Shown one piece after another: positions 1 to 19,964 of a stretch of DNA of 64,000 nucleotides. The position numbers and the translations under genes were made by a program. The notes under the pieces are model-generated. The model had not been told where the DNA came from. It saw only the letters and a list, made by a program, of their open reading frames with translations, and made no database searches. The stretch lies in NCBI GenBank assembly GCA_029706075.1, contig JAINUG010000047.1, positions 1,744,675 to 1,808,674 of the forward strand, read 5' to 3'. This DNA comes from Aldrovandia affinis (lineage: Eukaryota > Chordata > Actinopteri > Notacanthiformes > Halosauridae). Position 1 is the first letter of the stretch, and each line of letters opens with the position of its first letter.

Positions 1-280
1 CTCTCCTACAAGCAAACATATCAAGAACATTCGAAGAACCATTTTTTTTAACAAATATTTTAAAGCCCATTAATAAATGTTCTGGTTCTTGTGGTACCTT
101 AAGAGCCTTCTTCAATATAGCAAGAAATATACTGTAATTATGACATTTGTGATAAGTGGATGTACACTTGTGATACGTCCACTTGTGATAAGTGGAGTAC
201 AATAAGTGGATGAAATTGTTTGAAGTTCTGTTGACATACATACTTGTTGCCACATAAGTCAAAGAAATGGAAACAAATTA

Positions 281-7865
<7,585 letters not shown>

Positions 7866-7973
7866 GATATTGTTGAGATTTTACCGTTTAATCGAATGAT
7901 TGGGTTAATTCAACAACATAACAATTCGCAACAGCTAGTGTCCAGCCATTACTACACACGTGGTACCCGGAAG
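7866..7973 (-). promoter_or_regulatory. riok2 5' flank, probable promoter region
   Basis: The sequence immediately upstream of the riok2 ATG. I see no TATA box at a meaningful distance and cannot place the transcription start. It is short before a 7-bp tandem repeat begins at 7974. Inferred from position only. Confidence 0.3.
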
Positions 7974-8085
7974 ACGTTGTACGTTGTACGTTGTACGTTG
8001 TACGTTGTACGTTGTACGTTGTACGTTGTACGCTGTACGCTGTACGCTGTACGCATTACGCATTACGCATTACGTAATACGCTGT
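7974..8085. repeat. 7-bp tandem repeat, 16 units, ordered variants
   Basis: Sixteen contiguous heptamers: eight ACGTTGT, three ACGCTGT, three ACGCATT, one ACGTAAT, one ACGCTGT. Total 112 bp with no indels. It lies about 110 bp upstream of the riok2 start codon. Confidence 0.97.
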
Positions 8086-8120
8086 CGTCAGGTCCTATTG
8101 ATAACGGCTACCATACACAC

Positions 8121-8145
8121 TATATATATATATATATATATATTA
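8121..8145. repeat. (TA)n microsatellite
   Basis: An uninterrupted TA run of about 11-12 units just downstream of the heptamer repeat. Confidence 0.95.
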
Positions 8146-11100
8146 TACATAACAAAAAACGCACATTAAACAATTATTTTAAAATGAACAATGTATGTAT
8201 GAGCATGATGCTGAAAGCAGTGACTATGTAAGCAAACATAAGAAACTAATAAGATAATTCTATACTTGAAACTAACGAAACATACATTAAACAAATAAAG
8301 TAATGGACACTATATGTAACAGAATTATACCAGGAGTCATCAGCAAAATTGGCTAGGGTTTTTCCTGGTTCACGCTGTAACAGCAATCCCCTTAGATTCT
8401 CGATGGTTGCCGACAAGTTACCAGTTGTCCTCAGTGAGAGATGCTACTCTCCGATTAGTGTTCTCATAATGCATGCTATGTGGTTAATAGTGTGGCAAAT
8501 AGCCACTGGCTAGTGGGTGAGTGTATAGGTTGGGTGCATGTGCTCAGGTGCAGAAAACCTTTGTTTTGGGTGGATGGCACAAAGGTATGTGAGTGCATAC
8601 TTAGTACAGTTAGTGATTCCAAATGTAAAAATACAAATAAAAAAGAAAAAGACAGAACCTTCAGTATTATTGTGTTGTACTAATATGTGATTTCTGAGTA
8701 ATTTCAGGAGTTAAAAATGCAAACTTGGTCAGGCTAAAATTCAAACCCAGTTCATAATTCAGAGACATCTGGTACAACAAATTACTTTCGTATGAGTTTG
8801 CAAAAAAGTACAGTGATCATATGCAATTTATGATTAAGGAAATGTATCAGGAGTATTGAGCCCTGAACAAAACTTTACAATGGTTTTGGCTTTATGGAAG
8901 ATGCATCCAGAAGATATGAATATAAACGAGACTGATAAAAGATTCAGGCTTGTTTATAAACTATTTGTATTTTAATTTTGAAGTACATGTCTATGACTAT
9001 ACTGCTATTGTATCAGTGACTGAGATTATTGCACAAAAAATGGTGCACTCGACTTTTTCTCTCTGTCACTTAACGTTCCAATACCGGAACTCTTTTATTA
9101 TCTCTATCTTACGTAGCTACCAGAACTTTTTAGTGGAACAAGGAAGGAACGCATATGGGAAATCTACTTGACCACATACATCCAATTTGTGTGGTTGATT
9201 CAGCCGTTAAACTGACAGAAAGTTGTACAATTTGTTAGCCTACTTCTTTTCAAGAAGTCATCTGTTTGACATACCATTGCACGTTTTACAGCTAGTTAGG
9301 TAATGTCATCTATAAATTATAACAGCAGTTCATTCAAGGTAAGTGACTAGCAAGGCACCCAATGCTAGCTAGCATATTTTCGTTTAATTGTTGATATTAT
9401 TATGATGACTTGCTTGCTGAAGCATGCTGCATAGTAACGGTGGCTGCTACTGTTAGACTTGGAAATTCGTTTTCCTGCCAGAGCATTGTGTATCTTACTC
9501 GTTAGCTTTTGCACATAACATAATAGTTTTTACAAATTAGCAGTCTAGCTAGCTAGCTACACAGTTCTAGTTATAATAACTAGCTAACTAACGAAGCAAT
9601 AGGTCTGACGTTAGTACGTTATACAGCTAATAATTTAGTAGTGACGTTCTAGCTAGCTAAGTTGCAAAACGTTAACTTACTCGTATGTTTGCTTATAAGT
9701 TAGGTAACTTTGCTAGCAACGTTGATGCATTGACACACAGGTGTCTCTAGCGCTAACCTTACTGGCCTGCTAGCTAGTTAGTGATAATTTACAATATAAA
9801 CGTTTGTACTGACGTGAACTAGTAGTTACAGTAGCATAACACTTGGTAGATTACCTAATTAACGTTAATGTTACCATATTTGGTACATAGCTGGGTAACA
9901 TACTGTAATGTTAATGTACATTAAACAACGAACTAGAGGCAGCGAGCTATTTTAGACTACTTTTTGCATATATAACTTAGCTATCTAGATGTGCTACATA
10001 TTGATTTGTGCAGTAATTGCATGATGAATATGTTTCGAATAAAATGGATAACAAAGTAGTAACGTTCGCTAGATAGGTAAAATAGAGAGCTAGTGCCACC
10101 TACTGCACCATCCGAGCAAAAATTATACAGCAAACCCCTGATTTGAGAGCTGGTTGACAACCATGGATTGGAGTTGTTTTTGATCAACCCAAGCGCTACA
10201 TATAGCCAGCAAGCTCACTACTGAATTTATTTGAGTATCATTATATCCCTACACTTGATTTTGAGTATTTGGCCCATGAAAATACAGCCTGCTAGAATTG
10301 CCTATCCATAGTATAGGCTAGTGCCAGTCACTGCAGTTTTGTTTGTTACAAGATTTACATGAGAAATTAAGATATTGAATATTAATTGAAAACGACATGG
10401 TCTACAATCATCCTGATGTAAACACATCTCCACCATCTGGTATCAGATCTTCTCCCCCAATTTGTAAAGCACAGCTGTAATCGTAGGTCTTTCCCAACAT
10501 CCTCCATAAATTTGGGAGGGCACACACTATCAGACAAAGATGCATGCCCCCAGGCACTGCTTCTTTTCAATATGTAATCTACCAGTTGAGCAGCTTTGCC
10601 TGAAAACTACACAACAGGTGGGGCATGGGGCCGATGGACCATGGGAGTTGCTGTTGCACAGGCGGGTAATACCTTCCCTCTGTTGCTGACACTATGGTCC
10701 AGCAGGACCCCCAGCCATTGTTTACACTAGTAAGATGGGACATTTTTGAACATACAAATATATTACAAGATAATTACACATAATAATTCCATGTAGGCCC
10801 AAATACAAGACCACTGCCCCTATTGTATGTCCCCATACCTGTTTGGGAAGCTGTGATGTTATTCACTTAACAGGAATATGCATATAAGTAGAATAAGCAA
10901 AGTCAAAGTGATTAAAATGGGACATGATAGAAAATAGAAAATGAATATGCAATTAAAGGGACTTGACTGCCTTAATATGAATGAAGGTACAAAACTGCCA
11001 AGGTATAAATCTGTATTTCATTACCCCTCTGAAAACCAGGCAGCACTGGTTTTAGTGTCCTCCTAGCAAGATGTCCATTCCTTTGGCAGGTAGCTGGCAA

Positions 11101-12870
11101 AAAAAAGAAAGTTGCTATGGCTTAGGCAGGATGATAAACAATGCCTCATTCAATGAACAAAGATGCCGTTGCCAGGGAGCAAATACTCTGCATTCCATCG
11201 CAGAGGTAGATTTATAAACAGCTTTAGCTCTGTAAATGCGGTCTGTAACAGTGTTTACACTGGGCTCTACAGTCACAGATAGGGCTCTGTTCTGGCACCG
11301 CAGTCTGGCCATTTGGACTTATTGCAAAACCTGTTAGCTTTCATAGAGACGTTAAAAAAAAACCTGCTAATTTTTTATGCATTCAGAGGTGACTGGCCAG
11401 AGGCAGCTGTTGATTCTTTATTTTGTGTTCTGTGGTCCAGCAAGTACCTGAGTCTCAGGGGAAGCCCTGGCATGCCCCGGCCAGCCAGGGTGCTTCGCTG
11501 AGAAAATAAATGCTCTATAGTCTTTCTGAAAGTCACTGGAGGTGTGGTGCTTCAGTAGGCATTCCCTGCAAACCTACACTGTTGACGCGTTTCATTCCAC
11601 TGCTGGCCCTGTTAGTGAATGCGTTTTACTCTGCATCTCAAATGCAATTGAAATCACGGTGGATAACACGGTGGAAAAAACAACAGGAAAGTGCACATAT
11701 TCTTATCTGGCGATATGGTTGGTGAAATCAGTAAGATGGTAACTGCAACAGAGTAAACACACATTCAATTCTAAATAAATAAAGAACAAATAATTCTAAA
11801 TTATTGAGGCAGTGGTCAAAAAGTGCCAATATTATCAAAACTCTAGCCTGATGTTGGGCAAATTTGTGGCTCATGCTCAGTGTTATCTTCTTTGGGTTTA
11901 TGCTTGTTTAACCAACTGCGAAAATGAAAATGGTTTCCCCAGTTCATTGTAGTTTTATAATGACGGCATAATTCGGTTTGGGAACCTGAATTGAGGGTTT
12001 ATCATCATTTTCACAACTGGCTTTCTCTTTTAATGTACATTTACTGAATAACATACTATATGCATGTATCTGAATGAACACAGATTATTGTAAAAAGTTT
12101 GGTGTTTGATACAGATTTTAGCTAATGATTTTATCACCATTCCCTGAAGATAATGCTTGTGTGTGGAATATTGTATACAGTTATATTTTTGTGTCACTTT
12201 TGTAATGTGATTGTGTTATAGAGGTGGTGGATTCAAACATTTTTTGTACTTAAATGACTGAATAAGAATTCTCTTTGATTTGACAGAACAGTGCTATGAT
12301 TGCTGCTGTAAGTGCTACAGTTGGTAAATGTGCAATTCCTGAATTCTGTACACAGATGTTAAGCCTACGCATTATAATGAAGTTGCCATAAAGTGAGTGT
12401 TCAAATACAATAATCAGAATTGCGTTCCAATAGATATCCTACCACAGTTCAGAATGATTTGTCTCTCCCCTTTACGAAATAAATGAAAAGCGTTTTTTGT
12501 TTTCTGCTTTTATTGTTTTGTATGAAAAGTGTTTTTATTTGAATTGAAGTTTAGTCAAACTAGGCCTAAATCCATTTGAAGCTAAATAATTATATAATTT
12601 TGGATTGTGACATGAGCATGAAGTTAACAGAGCTGCACTGAAATGTGACTAAAATACACTCATGTGACATAAGTCAGCAAGGGTGCATACGTTTCTTGCC
12701 TTCTTGACTTTAAAGGTGACTTTAGTTGTTCTATTTCTGATTGAAATTAGTCACAAGTTCAATCAATAAAAAAATATATATTTATTTATTTATTTTTACC
12801 AGTTTTTATCCCCTATTTCTGTTTTCTCTCAGCTTGGAATGCCCATACTTCAAAGCCTGTCCATTACAAT
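8146..12870. other. intergenic, no gene recognised
   Basis: No open frame here has a recognisable product. CTAG-rich patches occur at 9350-9800. A strong splice-donor-like CAAGGTAAGTGA occurs at 9336-9347, discussed as a possible noncoding first exon. Somewhat GC-richer stretches at 10600-10740 and 11040-11740 lack repeat signatures. Confidence 0.5.
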
Positions 12871-13239
12871 GTAGCAGCATACCAAGATGGCAGCAGTCAG
12901 TCTTTGTGTGTTTCTAGTCCTGTGTTTGCCACTTCAGTTTGAGTATTTTTTATATTTTTTCTTTGAAATGTTCAATTTTTTATACTTTATGGACTGAGTA
13001 ATCTTTTTATATTGGAAATAGGAGCAGAACCTTTTGGACATATCTTTGTCTTTCACGGCTGTGGCTACTCCTTGAAACTACCACAGTGGATATGGCCTTA
13101 AAAAACAATACAAGGCTCTACTAGAACATACAAATCACAAAAAATAAAGGACTTAATATTCTGTGTTCCAGAAACCTTATTTAATTTAAGAAGTCCACTT
13201 CCATTCCTACTGGTCCTGGATTTATACTTGATGGACTCA

Positions 13240-15085
13240 GTTTTTACCTGTGTGCTGCCTCATTGAGCCCAAGTCTGGCACAAATAAATCTGACATGGTG
13301 AATCATTTCAATCAGCACTTTATTGAATCTTGTTCTCTTTTTGAGCTAAATGCATTCTCCCAGTCTTCTGTTCACCCTGTGGTAAAAGAAAACAATGGTG
13401 CATTTAATTTTAGACCTGTTACCTGTGCTGAGGTGCTCAAGGCCCTGCGCACCATTGATGGAGGTAAATCCTCTGGTCCTGACATGCTCGAACCTCAAAT
13501 ACAGCTGACATAATTGCAATTCCCTTGACTCACATTTTCAATCTCTCAATCCAAACTAACACGATGCCTTCTATCTGGAAAATGGCTCATGTTCTACCAC
13601 TGCACAAAGGGGGAGATCCTTTAAACTTGAATAACTACAGACCTATTTCCAAATTATCTGCCCTAGCCAAGACCCTTGAGAGCCTCATAAACTCCCAGCT
13701 GAAACAGTATTTGTCTGATAACAACATTCTAAATAAGCACCAATCAGGTTTTAGAGTGGGCCACAGCACCACCTTGGCAATCATGAACGTTGTCAATGAT
13801 GTGACAAATGCCTTGGACTGTAAACAACACTGTGCTTGTCTCTTTGTTGACCTGTCCAAGGCATTTGATACTGTTGGCCATCAAACTCTCCTCAATGGAC
13901 TCTATGATATTGGTCTGAGTTCAGGTGTAGTTGGCTGGTTTAAACAATATCTTTCAAACAGGATGCAGTGCGTCTTCGTTGATGGTCTGAAATACAGTTT
14001 TTTTTAATGTTGAAAACGGTGTTCCTCAGGGCTCGATCTTTGCTCCCATCCTCTTCAGTATTTACATAAACAACCTTGATGATGGAATTGTGGACACAGA
14101 AACGAATTTTTACGAGGATGACACAGTTTTGTACTCTACTGCCCCCACATTAGATAGTGCTCTATCCAAACTCCAGTCTGCTTTTAACACCTTGCAGGAA
14201 CATTTTACTGAGCTCCGACCTGTGCTGACTGCTGACAAGACCAAGCTTATGACATTTTCTTGCAAAAGTCTGTTACTGCAACAACTCAGCCCATTACGGC
14301 AGCGAATAACACACGTTGAATATGTTACGAACTAAGTACCTGGGAGTCTGGCTGGATAAGGACCTAAACTTCAAAGAGCACATCAGCAAATTGACAAAAA
14401 TACTCCAAGTTAAACTTGGTTTCCTTTTTCGAAACACATCCTGTTTTTCTCAATACGCCAGACAAAGACTAGTTTCCTCCACCATCATACCAGTTCTAGA
14501 CTACTGTGACACGCCCCATATATGCAAAATTAAATTATATGCACGCCCCAGTCTCCGCACTCCAGACCCTTGATTCCCTATACCACTCAGCTCTACATTT
14601 GATCACTAACCTCAAACCGTTAACTCAGCCGTATCAGCAATTACACTGGAACTCATTGGCCATTATTGTAAACTGCCCTCTTACTTGACCACTCTCCAAA
14701 TATCCACTAATGCCTATAGTTTAAGATCACAGTCCTGCATTCTTCTTAAAAGTCCCCAGAATCAGAACAGTTTTTGGTGAAAAGGCTTTTGCTTATTTTG
14801 CACCCTGGTCCGGGAACAATCTCCAGTCAAAGCTCCAGCTTGACCACTTTGTTCCTCTAAGCCAGTTCAAACAAAATATTTGCAGTCTTATGCAAGATGT
14901 GTGCTCCTGTTTCTGATCTAGATTGTGACTTGTACATTTTTCACTACTTTATATTCCTACTGTATTGTATGTATTACGTGGTCACTGTGTAACCTCTGCT
15001 GCCATTCTTGGCCAGGTCTCCCTTGGAAAAGAGATTTTGAATCTTGATGAGACTTCCTGGTAAAATAAAGGCCAAATAAAAAAGT
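13240..15085 (+). mobile_element. L2-type LINE, 5' truncated
   Basis: Holds broken reverse transcriptase frames and ends in the tail characteristic of fish L2 elements: GGCCAGGTCTCCCTTGGAAA then AGAGATTTTGAATC, GAGACTTCCTGG and tandem AATAAAGG-like A-rich units to 15085. Sequence from about 12870 (AAGATGGCAGCAGTCAG) could be part of its 5' end with an internal deletion, but I cannot confirm this. Confidence 0.85.
13250..14688 (+). pseudogene. L2 LINE reverse transcriptase, frameshifted
   Basis: Reverse transcriptase blocks run in order: GGKSSGPD (about 13463), WKMAHVLPLHKGGDPLNLNN then YRPISKLSALAKTLE (13576-13680), FVDLSKAFDTVGHQ (first catalytic Asp, 13843-13887), a QGS.. block in another frame near 14030, and FYEDDTVLYS near 14106, where the usual YADD is YEDD. 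Then a 3' domain with LGVWLDKDLNFKEHISKL. At least four frame changes or stops (near 13511, 14006, 14335, 14573) make it non-functional. The best family match is L2 (CR1/L2 group), judged from the FVDLSKAFDTV motif and the 3' tail. Confidence 0.88.
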
Positions 15086-16260
15086 CATGTGCCAGTTGAT
15101 GTGCAGACAAGCACATGTTCTCCGAAGCACATACTACCAGTTACCACTTATATTCACTCTGCAGTCCATCAACAGAGCTGCACTGTCATTTTATTAGAGG
15201 ACTACACTTAATGCGCAGCTTGCACAGGCAGACTGGAGACCTGCTCCTGATCGTGGGTGAAGCTGTGGCCAATTATATACCGTCCATAGGGGCTGCTGTT
15301 CACAGTCTGCACTGGCATTCAGGGTTCGATAGTAGATCATGGGGCACGTCACCACACTGAACTAGTGTTTTAGCAGGCGAGACACTAGGCAGCCCCCAGC
15401 TTAATATTAAGTTAAGCTAAGCAAATACATTTCCAGGAATTCCAGGGAAAGTGTTTAATTTGCCAAAGCAAGCAAGTCAATGACCCTCATAAACAGATTT
15501 GTAAATGAATTGGCATGGCCAATCAAATACTTTCCTTGGGTTTGGTTTTATTTTCTCAGAGAACAAGGACCCCTAGGTTCCATTTTAATTCCAGCCTTTT
15601 CTGTTAATTGCAACTGGAACCTGAATCTTGAGTACTGAATTCTATCATCTCAGGACTGAAGTCTATTGTGTCCAAACATTTTCATATTATGCTTTTTGTT
15701 TTGCTCATGCTCTTTCATACTTTCATTAAAGTGCATTGAATATTTTTTTGAGCCCTAAAGATTGTTTATTGTCTTGTTTATAGCATATTTGTTGAAGAGT
15801 CAAGTTCATTGACTTGGGCTTTGAAAGGGGAAGGGGGAGTGAAGCTTCCTCATATTCAGGGCCGAATCTATATAGGTGGATATTTCAATGACCAGTTCTG
15901 GAGCAACTGGGCTGTAAATCTGTTGTTTACATTTTGCGGTTATAGATGCAGTTTAAAATATATTTTCATGGCTTGAGCAAATATGGAATTATTATTGCTG
16001 GCCTTGCATATCCATACTGTAGCCTGCCAAAAGCCCTAATGTGAACCATTACAACTGTCAACCTGTCTGCAAAGTAGTTTTTTTCACACTGAGGAGAATA
16101 GTGGTACCCAGTGCAGATCAAACGTACACATGCTATGTGCTTGTAAAATGTGCTGTGTGCTGTTTCTTCCTACCCAATGCATTTGTTGTATAGCTGAAAA
16201 TAGGCCTAGTAATTGACTCCGATGCTATATCAATTTACTGCATGAAAAGTGACACTGTTT
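15086..16260. other. noncoding stretch, possible SINE remnant
   Basis: No gene. At 15185-15400 a block reads GGCATTCAGGGTTCGATAGT and GGGGCACGTCACCACACTGA, reminiscent of a tRNA-derived repeat, but there is no second copy here to test it. Confidence 0.35.
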
Positions 16261-16269
16261 TTTTTTTAA

Positions 16270-16440
16270 TTATTCTTTTTAAAATTTGTTTCAGATTTTC
16301 TCCTGATTTAGTGGCCAATTATACCCTCTATTTATTTTTATTTGTCCTCCCCACATGAGTTTGATGCTCGCCTCTACGAGGCAAGCTAATGCTTAGAGGA
16401 CAGTGAACTCCACTTCCTTCGAGACAGAATTTGCTGATTG
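16270..16440. repeat. dispersed fish repeat, copy 1 of 3
   Basis: TTTCTCCTGATTTAGTGGCC AATTATACCC recurs in related form at 41230-41330 (TTTTCTCCCAATTTGGTAGA) and at 57930-57985 (CCAAAATTGGTGGCTAATTG). The three share a TTTTxTCCxxATTTxGTxGxC AATTGTACxC core. SINE-like; family not identified. Confidence 0.5.
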
Positions 16441-16573
16441 TTTTTACCTTTGTCACCACTTGGTGGAGATGATGTTGTATTCTGAGATCATGCCTTTTAG
16501 TCATAAAGTGATCTTTTGTGTGGGTTAGGTTAGTATGGCCTCAGATAGCTCCGTTTCAGGGGTTATCTTTGTC

Positions 16574-17285
16574 AGGGCTCTACGTTGACTTTTTTCCCAA
16601 GGAGTACATGTGCTCCTAAATGGAAAAGATTTAGGAGCACACAAAGAGCACAGTGAAAAATGTTCAAGTAACACAGAGTTTATTAACAAACAATTTATTA
16701 CATACACACACGCACACGCGCGCAGTTTAAATATGTATGTATGTGCATGTACTAAGGGACACACATCTGTGCAATAGCACATACCACCAAAATCACACAT
16801 TGGCCCATGCCTACTAGACGCAAATGATATCGGTTGTCCAGCTGCTTTTGTAAGTTGGCCGTCTGGCACGCTTCGAGGTCAGCCAGCGGTCCACGGCAGG
16901 AGTGGGATCAAAGACCCCAAGGCAGCTTCTTATCGAATTCTTAATGCGGTCCTGCGCAGAGAAGCCTCGCTCACATCCAAAACACCTCGAATGACAACAC
17001 AAAAAACTATTATACAAAAGTCTTTCTGACTAAATTCTATCTCCATTACGAATAATGATTAAACTTTACACAAGAATAAAGCCTATAAAGAGAGTGGGAG
17101 TGCTCAAGGGCCTGTTGTCCGACCAGGACAGCTTTGCTGACAGGCTCTCTCTCATTATGTCAGCAATTTGACTGATCATCTCCGCACATTTTACATCATT
17201 GTCGTATGTGGGATTAATGTTGACTCAGTTTTTTTGGTGGAGTCTGATAAGCAGCCTAAATTTGACAAAAGGTTCTTCTTCTTTC
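16574..17285 (-). pseudogene. hAT transposase C-terminal fragment, cut by an LTR element
   Basis: Minus-strand frames include VKCAEMISQIADIM, then GCERGFSAQDRIKNSIRSCL, resembling the C-terminal dimerisation region of hAT transposases (CERGFS..NRIK...R). The end at 16574 begins CAGGGCTCTACGTTGACTTT, a CAGGG hAT terminus. The high-coordinate side is cut at 17286-17290, the target duplication of the LTR element, and the sequence beyond 21988 does not obviously resume it. Several frameshifts; inactive. Confidence 0.7.
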
Positions 17286-17290
17286 GCATT

Positions 17291-17778
17291 TGTCACACGC
17301 CACGTGACACACCCTGGATGGGGACAGAGCAGTCCAGACACGGAGTGGAGTTTTTTGGTCTACGGACCAGATTTTTATTTATTTTCTTGACGGCGCGTTC
17401 TCTGTTCCCACACTGGGCAGAGAACGAGCACCAGGAGCGTACAATAATAAACACTAATAAACACAAACAAACACGTTACCCTAGAAGCTTTCGGGTAACT
17501 AAATGAAAATACCAAAACCAAATTAAACAATATCTTTTCCGTTCGTTTGATACTCACTTTTCACTTTTCTTTTGCTTTTCTTTCGTTTTTCTTTTCTCGC
17601 TCCTCGGTCTTAAACGCCTCTCCCTCCTGGTTCCAGCCACCTACTGAAGGGAGCAGAGCAGTCTTAAAGCACACAAATGTAATTATTATAGACAGGACCG
17701 GTGTGTGCGCTTACTGCTCTGCCAGTAGGCGTGGCCGCTAATTGTCCTGATTAGCTGCCGAGACCGATGCCTTCCACA
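17291..17778 (-). repeat. LTR A (3' LTR of unit A)
   Basis: 488 bp, starting TGTCACACGCC and ending CCTTCCACA on the plus strand. It is preceded by the GCATT duplication and followed inward by CCCCTCCATCGCC, which on the minus strand is the purine-rich GGCGATGGAGGGG polypurine tract abutting the LTR. Confidence 0.93.
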
Positions 17779-19469
17779 CCCCTCCATCGCCAGAATGTGG
17801 CCAGGGCCCATTTGGTTCGACAGACTCCCCCCCCCTCCCTGGAGAGGAAGTCTGCGCACCCATTCGCGGACCCTGGCCAATGGATCACTCGGAAGCAAAA
17901 GGGCTGTAGCACAAGATACCACCGAGTGATCCTGGAGTTGGTGTCTTTCATCCTGTGTAGCCACTGGAGGGGTGCATGGCCTTGCCCAGGAGGTAGTACC
18001 GGAGGGTGAGAGAGGCCCATTTGATCGCCAGACACTCTTTTTCTATGGCGCTGTAGCGGGCTTCTCTCGGAGAAAGCTTCCGGCTGATGCAACGCTCCTC
18101 CCCCCCACGCTCCTGGGACAAGACTGAACCCACCCCCCTATCCGAGGCGTCGGTCTGTAAAATAAAAGGCAGAGAGAAATCAGGGCTGATTAGCAGAGGG
18201 CCGCCACATAGAGTCGCTTTTATACTCACGAACGCTGCCTGGCACTGCTACGTCCACTGGACCGGATCTGAGGCTCCCTTTCGGGTGAGATCAGTTAGGG
18301 GACTGGCTAGTGCCGAAAAGCCAGGAATAAACCGGCGATAATAATTTGCCAGTCCCAAAAAGGATCTCACCTGTTTTTTAGACTTGGGCTGTGGGCAGGC
18401 AGAAATCGCTGCGGTTTTATCAATCAAGGGTCTGACCTGCCCCCTGCCCAAGAGGAACCCCAGATACCGTACCTCTCTCCGCCCAATAGCGCACTTGCCT
18501 GGGTTAGCAGTGAGCCCCGCTCCCCTCAGCGTCTGTAGGATGGCCCGCAAATGCTGCATATGCCGCTCCCAATCATTACTATAGATGACGATGTCATCCA
18601 AGTATGCCACGGCATATGCAGCATGCGGTCGAAGTAGCTTATCCATCAGCCGCTGAAAGGTGGCCGGAGCCCCATGCAGACCGAAAGGCAAGGTCAGGAA
18701 TTGGTGTAAACCGAACGGAGTAGAGAATGCCGACTTTTCCCTGGACACTGGAGACAAGGGAATCTGCCAGTAGCCCTTGGTTAAATCCAGTGTCGAATAA
18801 AAGCGAGCAGTGCCCAACCGATCCAGCAGCTCGTCAACCCGGGGCATTGGATAGGCATCGAACTTCGATACTGCGTTAACTTTCCTGTAGTCCACACAGA
18901 ATCGAACAGACCCATCAGGCTTAGGTACAAGCACAATGGGGCTGCACCAGTCACTATTAGATTCCTCTATTACCCCCATGTCTAGCATTTTTTCCAATTC
19001 TTCCTGAACCACTTTTTTTTTGTGTTCAGGCAAGCGATATGGCCGGCTCCTAATCACGGTGCCTGGCGGGGTCTGAATGTGGTGTTCAATCAAGTCCGTT
19101 CACCCGGGTAAGGGAGAAAACACGTCAGAAAAACAGCGTTGTAAATTACTCACCTCTGCCCGCTGGCCCGGCGTAAGATGGCTACCAACGGGGACTGGAA
19201 GTCTTGTACTTTCAATTGGAATTTCCGGTCCCAGCTCATCTCTGGGATTTTCTGGCATGGCGAGCGAAACAGGGTCTACCACCTCCCACCGTTTTAATAA
19301 ATTTAGGTGGTATATCTGACGTGAGCCACCTCTATCCGAGCGAATGACTTCATAATCAACATCCCCCACTCGCCGTGTAACCTCAAAGGGCCCTTGCCAC
19401 TTTGCGAGCAGCTTAGATGCTGACGTTGGGAGTAACACTAGGACTTGATCTCCGGGTTTCGGAACAACT
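17779..19469 (-). pseudogene. Gmr1-like pol fragment, unit A: integrase C-term, RT, RNase H
   Basis: Minus-strand order: KWQGPFEVTRRVGDVDYEV and QIYHLNLLKRW (integrase C-terminal region, near 19438-19290), LTPGQRAEVSNLQRCFSDVF, then the RT at 19093-18248 with [43 protein letters not shown] (YLDD active site) and FLGLANYYRRFIPGFS. RNase H follows with QTDASDRGVGSVLSQE, SAIEKECLAIKWA and HWPGSANGCADFLSRE near 17860. Frameshifts fall near 19095, 18240 and 18030, and the RNase H has lost the LYSDH-type segment. The RT frame itself is open for 281 codons. No gag, protease or integrase catalytic core. Confidence 0.9.
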
Positions 19470-19964
19470 TGTCACACGCCACGTGACACACCCTGGATGG
19501 GGACAGAGCAGTCCAGACACGGAGTGGAGTTTTTCGGTCTACGGACCGGATTTTTATTTCTTTTCTTGACGGCGCGTTCTCTGTTCCCACACTGGGCAGA
19601 GAACGAGCACCGGGAGCATACAATAATAAACACTAATAAACACAAACAAACACGTTACCCTAGAAGCTTTTGGGTAACTAAATGAAAATACCAAAACCAA
19701 ATTAAACAAATCGAACCGGCTCTTTTCCGTTCGTTTGATATTCACTTTTCACTTTTCTTTGCTTTTCTTTCGTTTTTCTTTTCTCGCTCCTCGGTCTCAA
19801 ACGCCTCTCCTCCTGGTTCCAGCCACCTACTGAAGGGAGCAGAGCAGTCTTAAAGCACACAGATGTAATTATTATAGACAGGACCGGTGTGTGCGCTTAC
19901 TGCTCTGCCAGTAGGCGTGGCCGCTAATTGTCCTGATTAGCTGCCGAGACCGATGCCTTCCACA
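19470..19964 (-). repeat. LTR B (shared middle LTR)
   Basis: 495 bp, nearly identical to LTRs A and C. On its high-coordinate side it abuts TTGGTGTCTTTCATCC, which in unit A lies about 156 bp further from the LTR, so unit B lacks the polypurine tract and the RNase H end. On its low-coordinate side it joins integrase sequence directly. Confidence 0.92.

Noticed and set aside
7974-8085. CRISPR-like or telomere-like repeat array
   Set aside because: Contiguous 7-bp units without spacers, not a telomere motif; a simple tandem repeat.
7896-8231. 111-codon frame upstream of riok2
   Set aside because: It translates the heptamer tandem repeat and the TA microsatellite.
18248-19093. 281-codon RT frame as a functional gene
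   Set aside because: It lacks the rest of pol and gag and sits in a deleted element with frameshifts on both sides.
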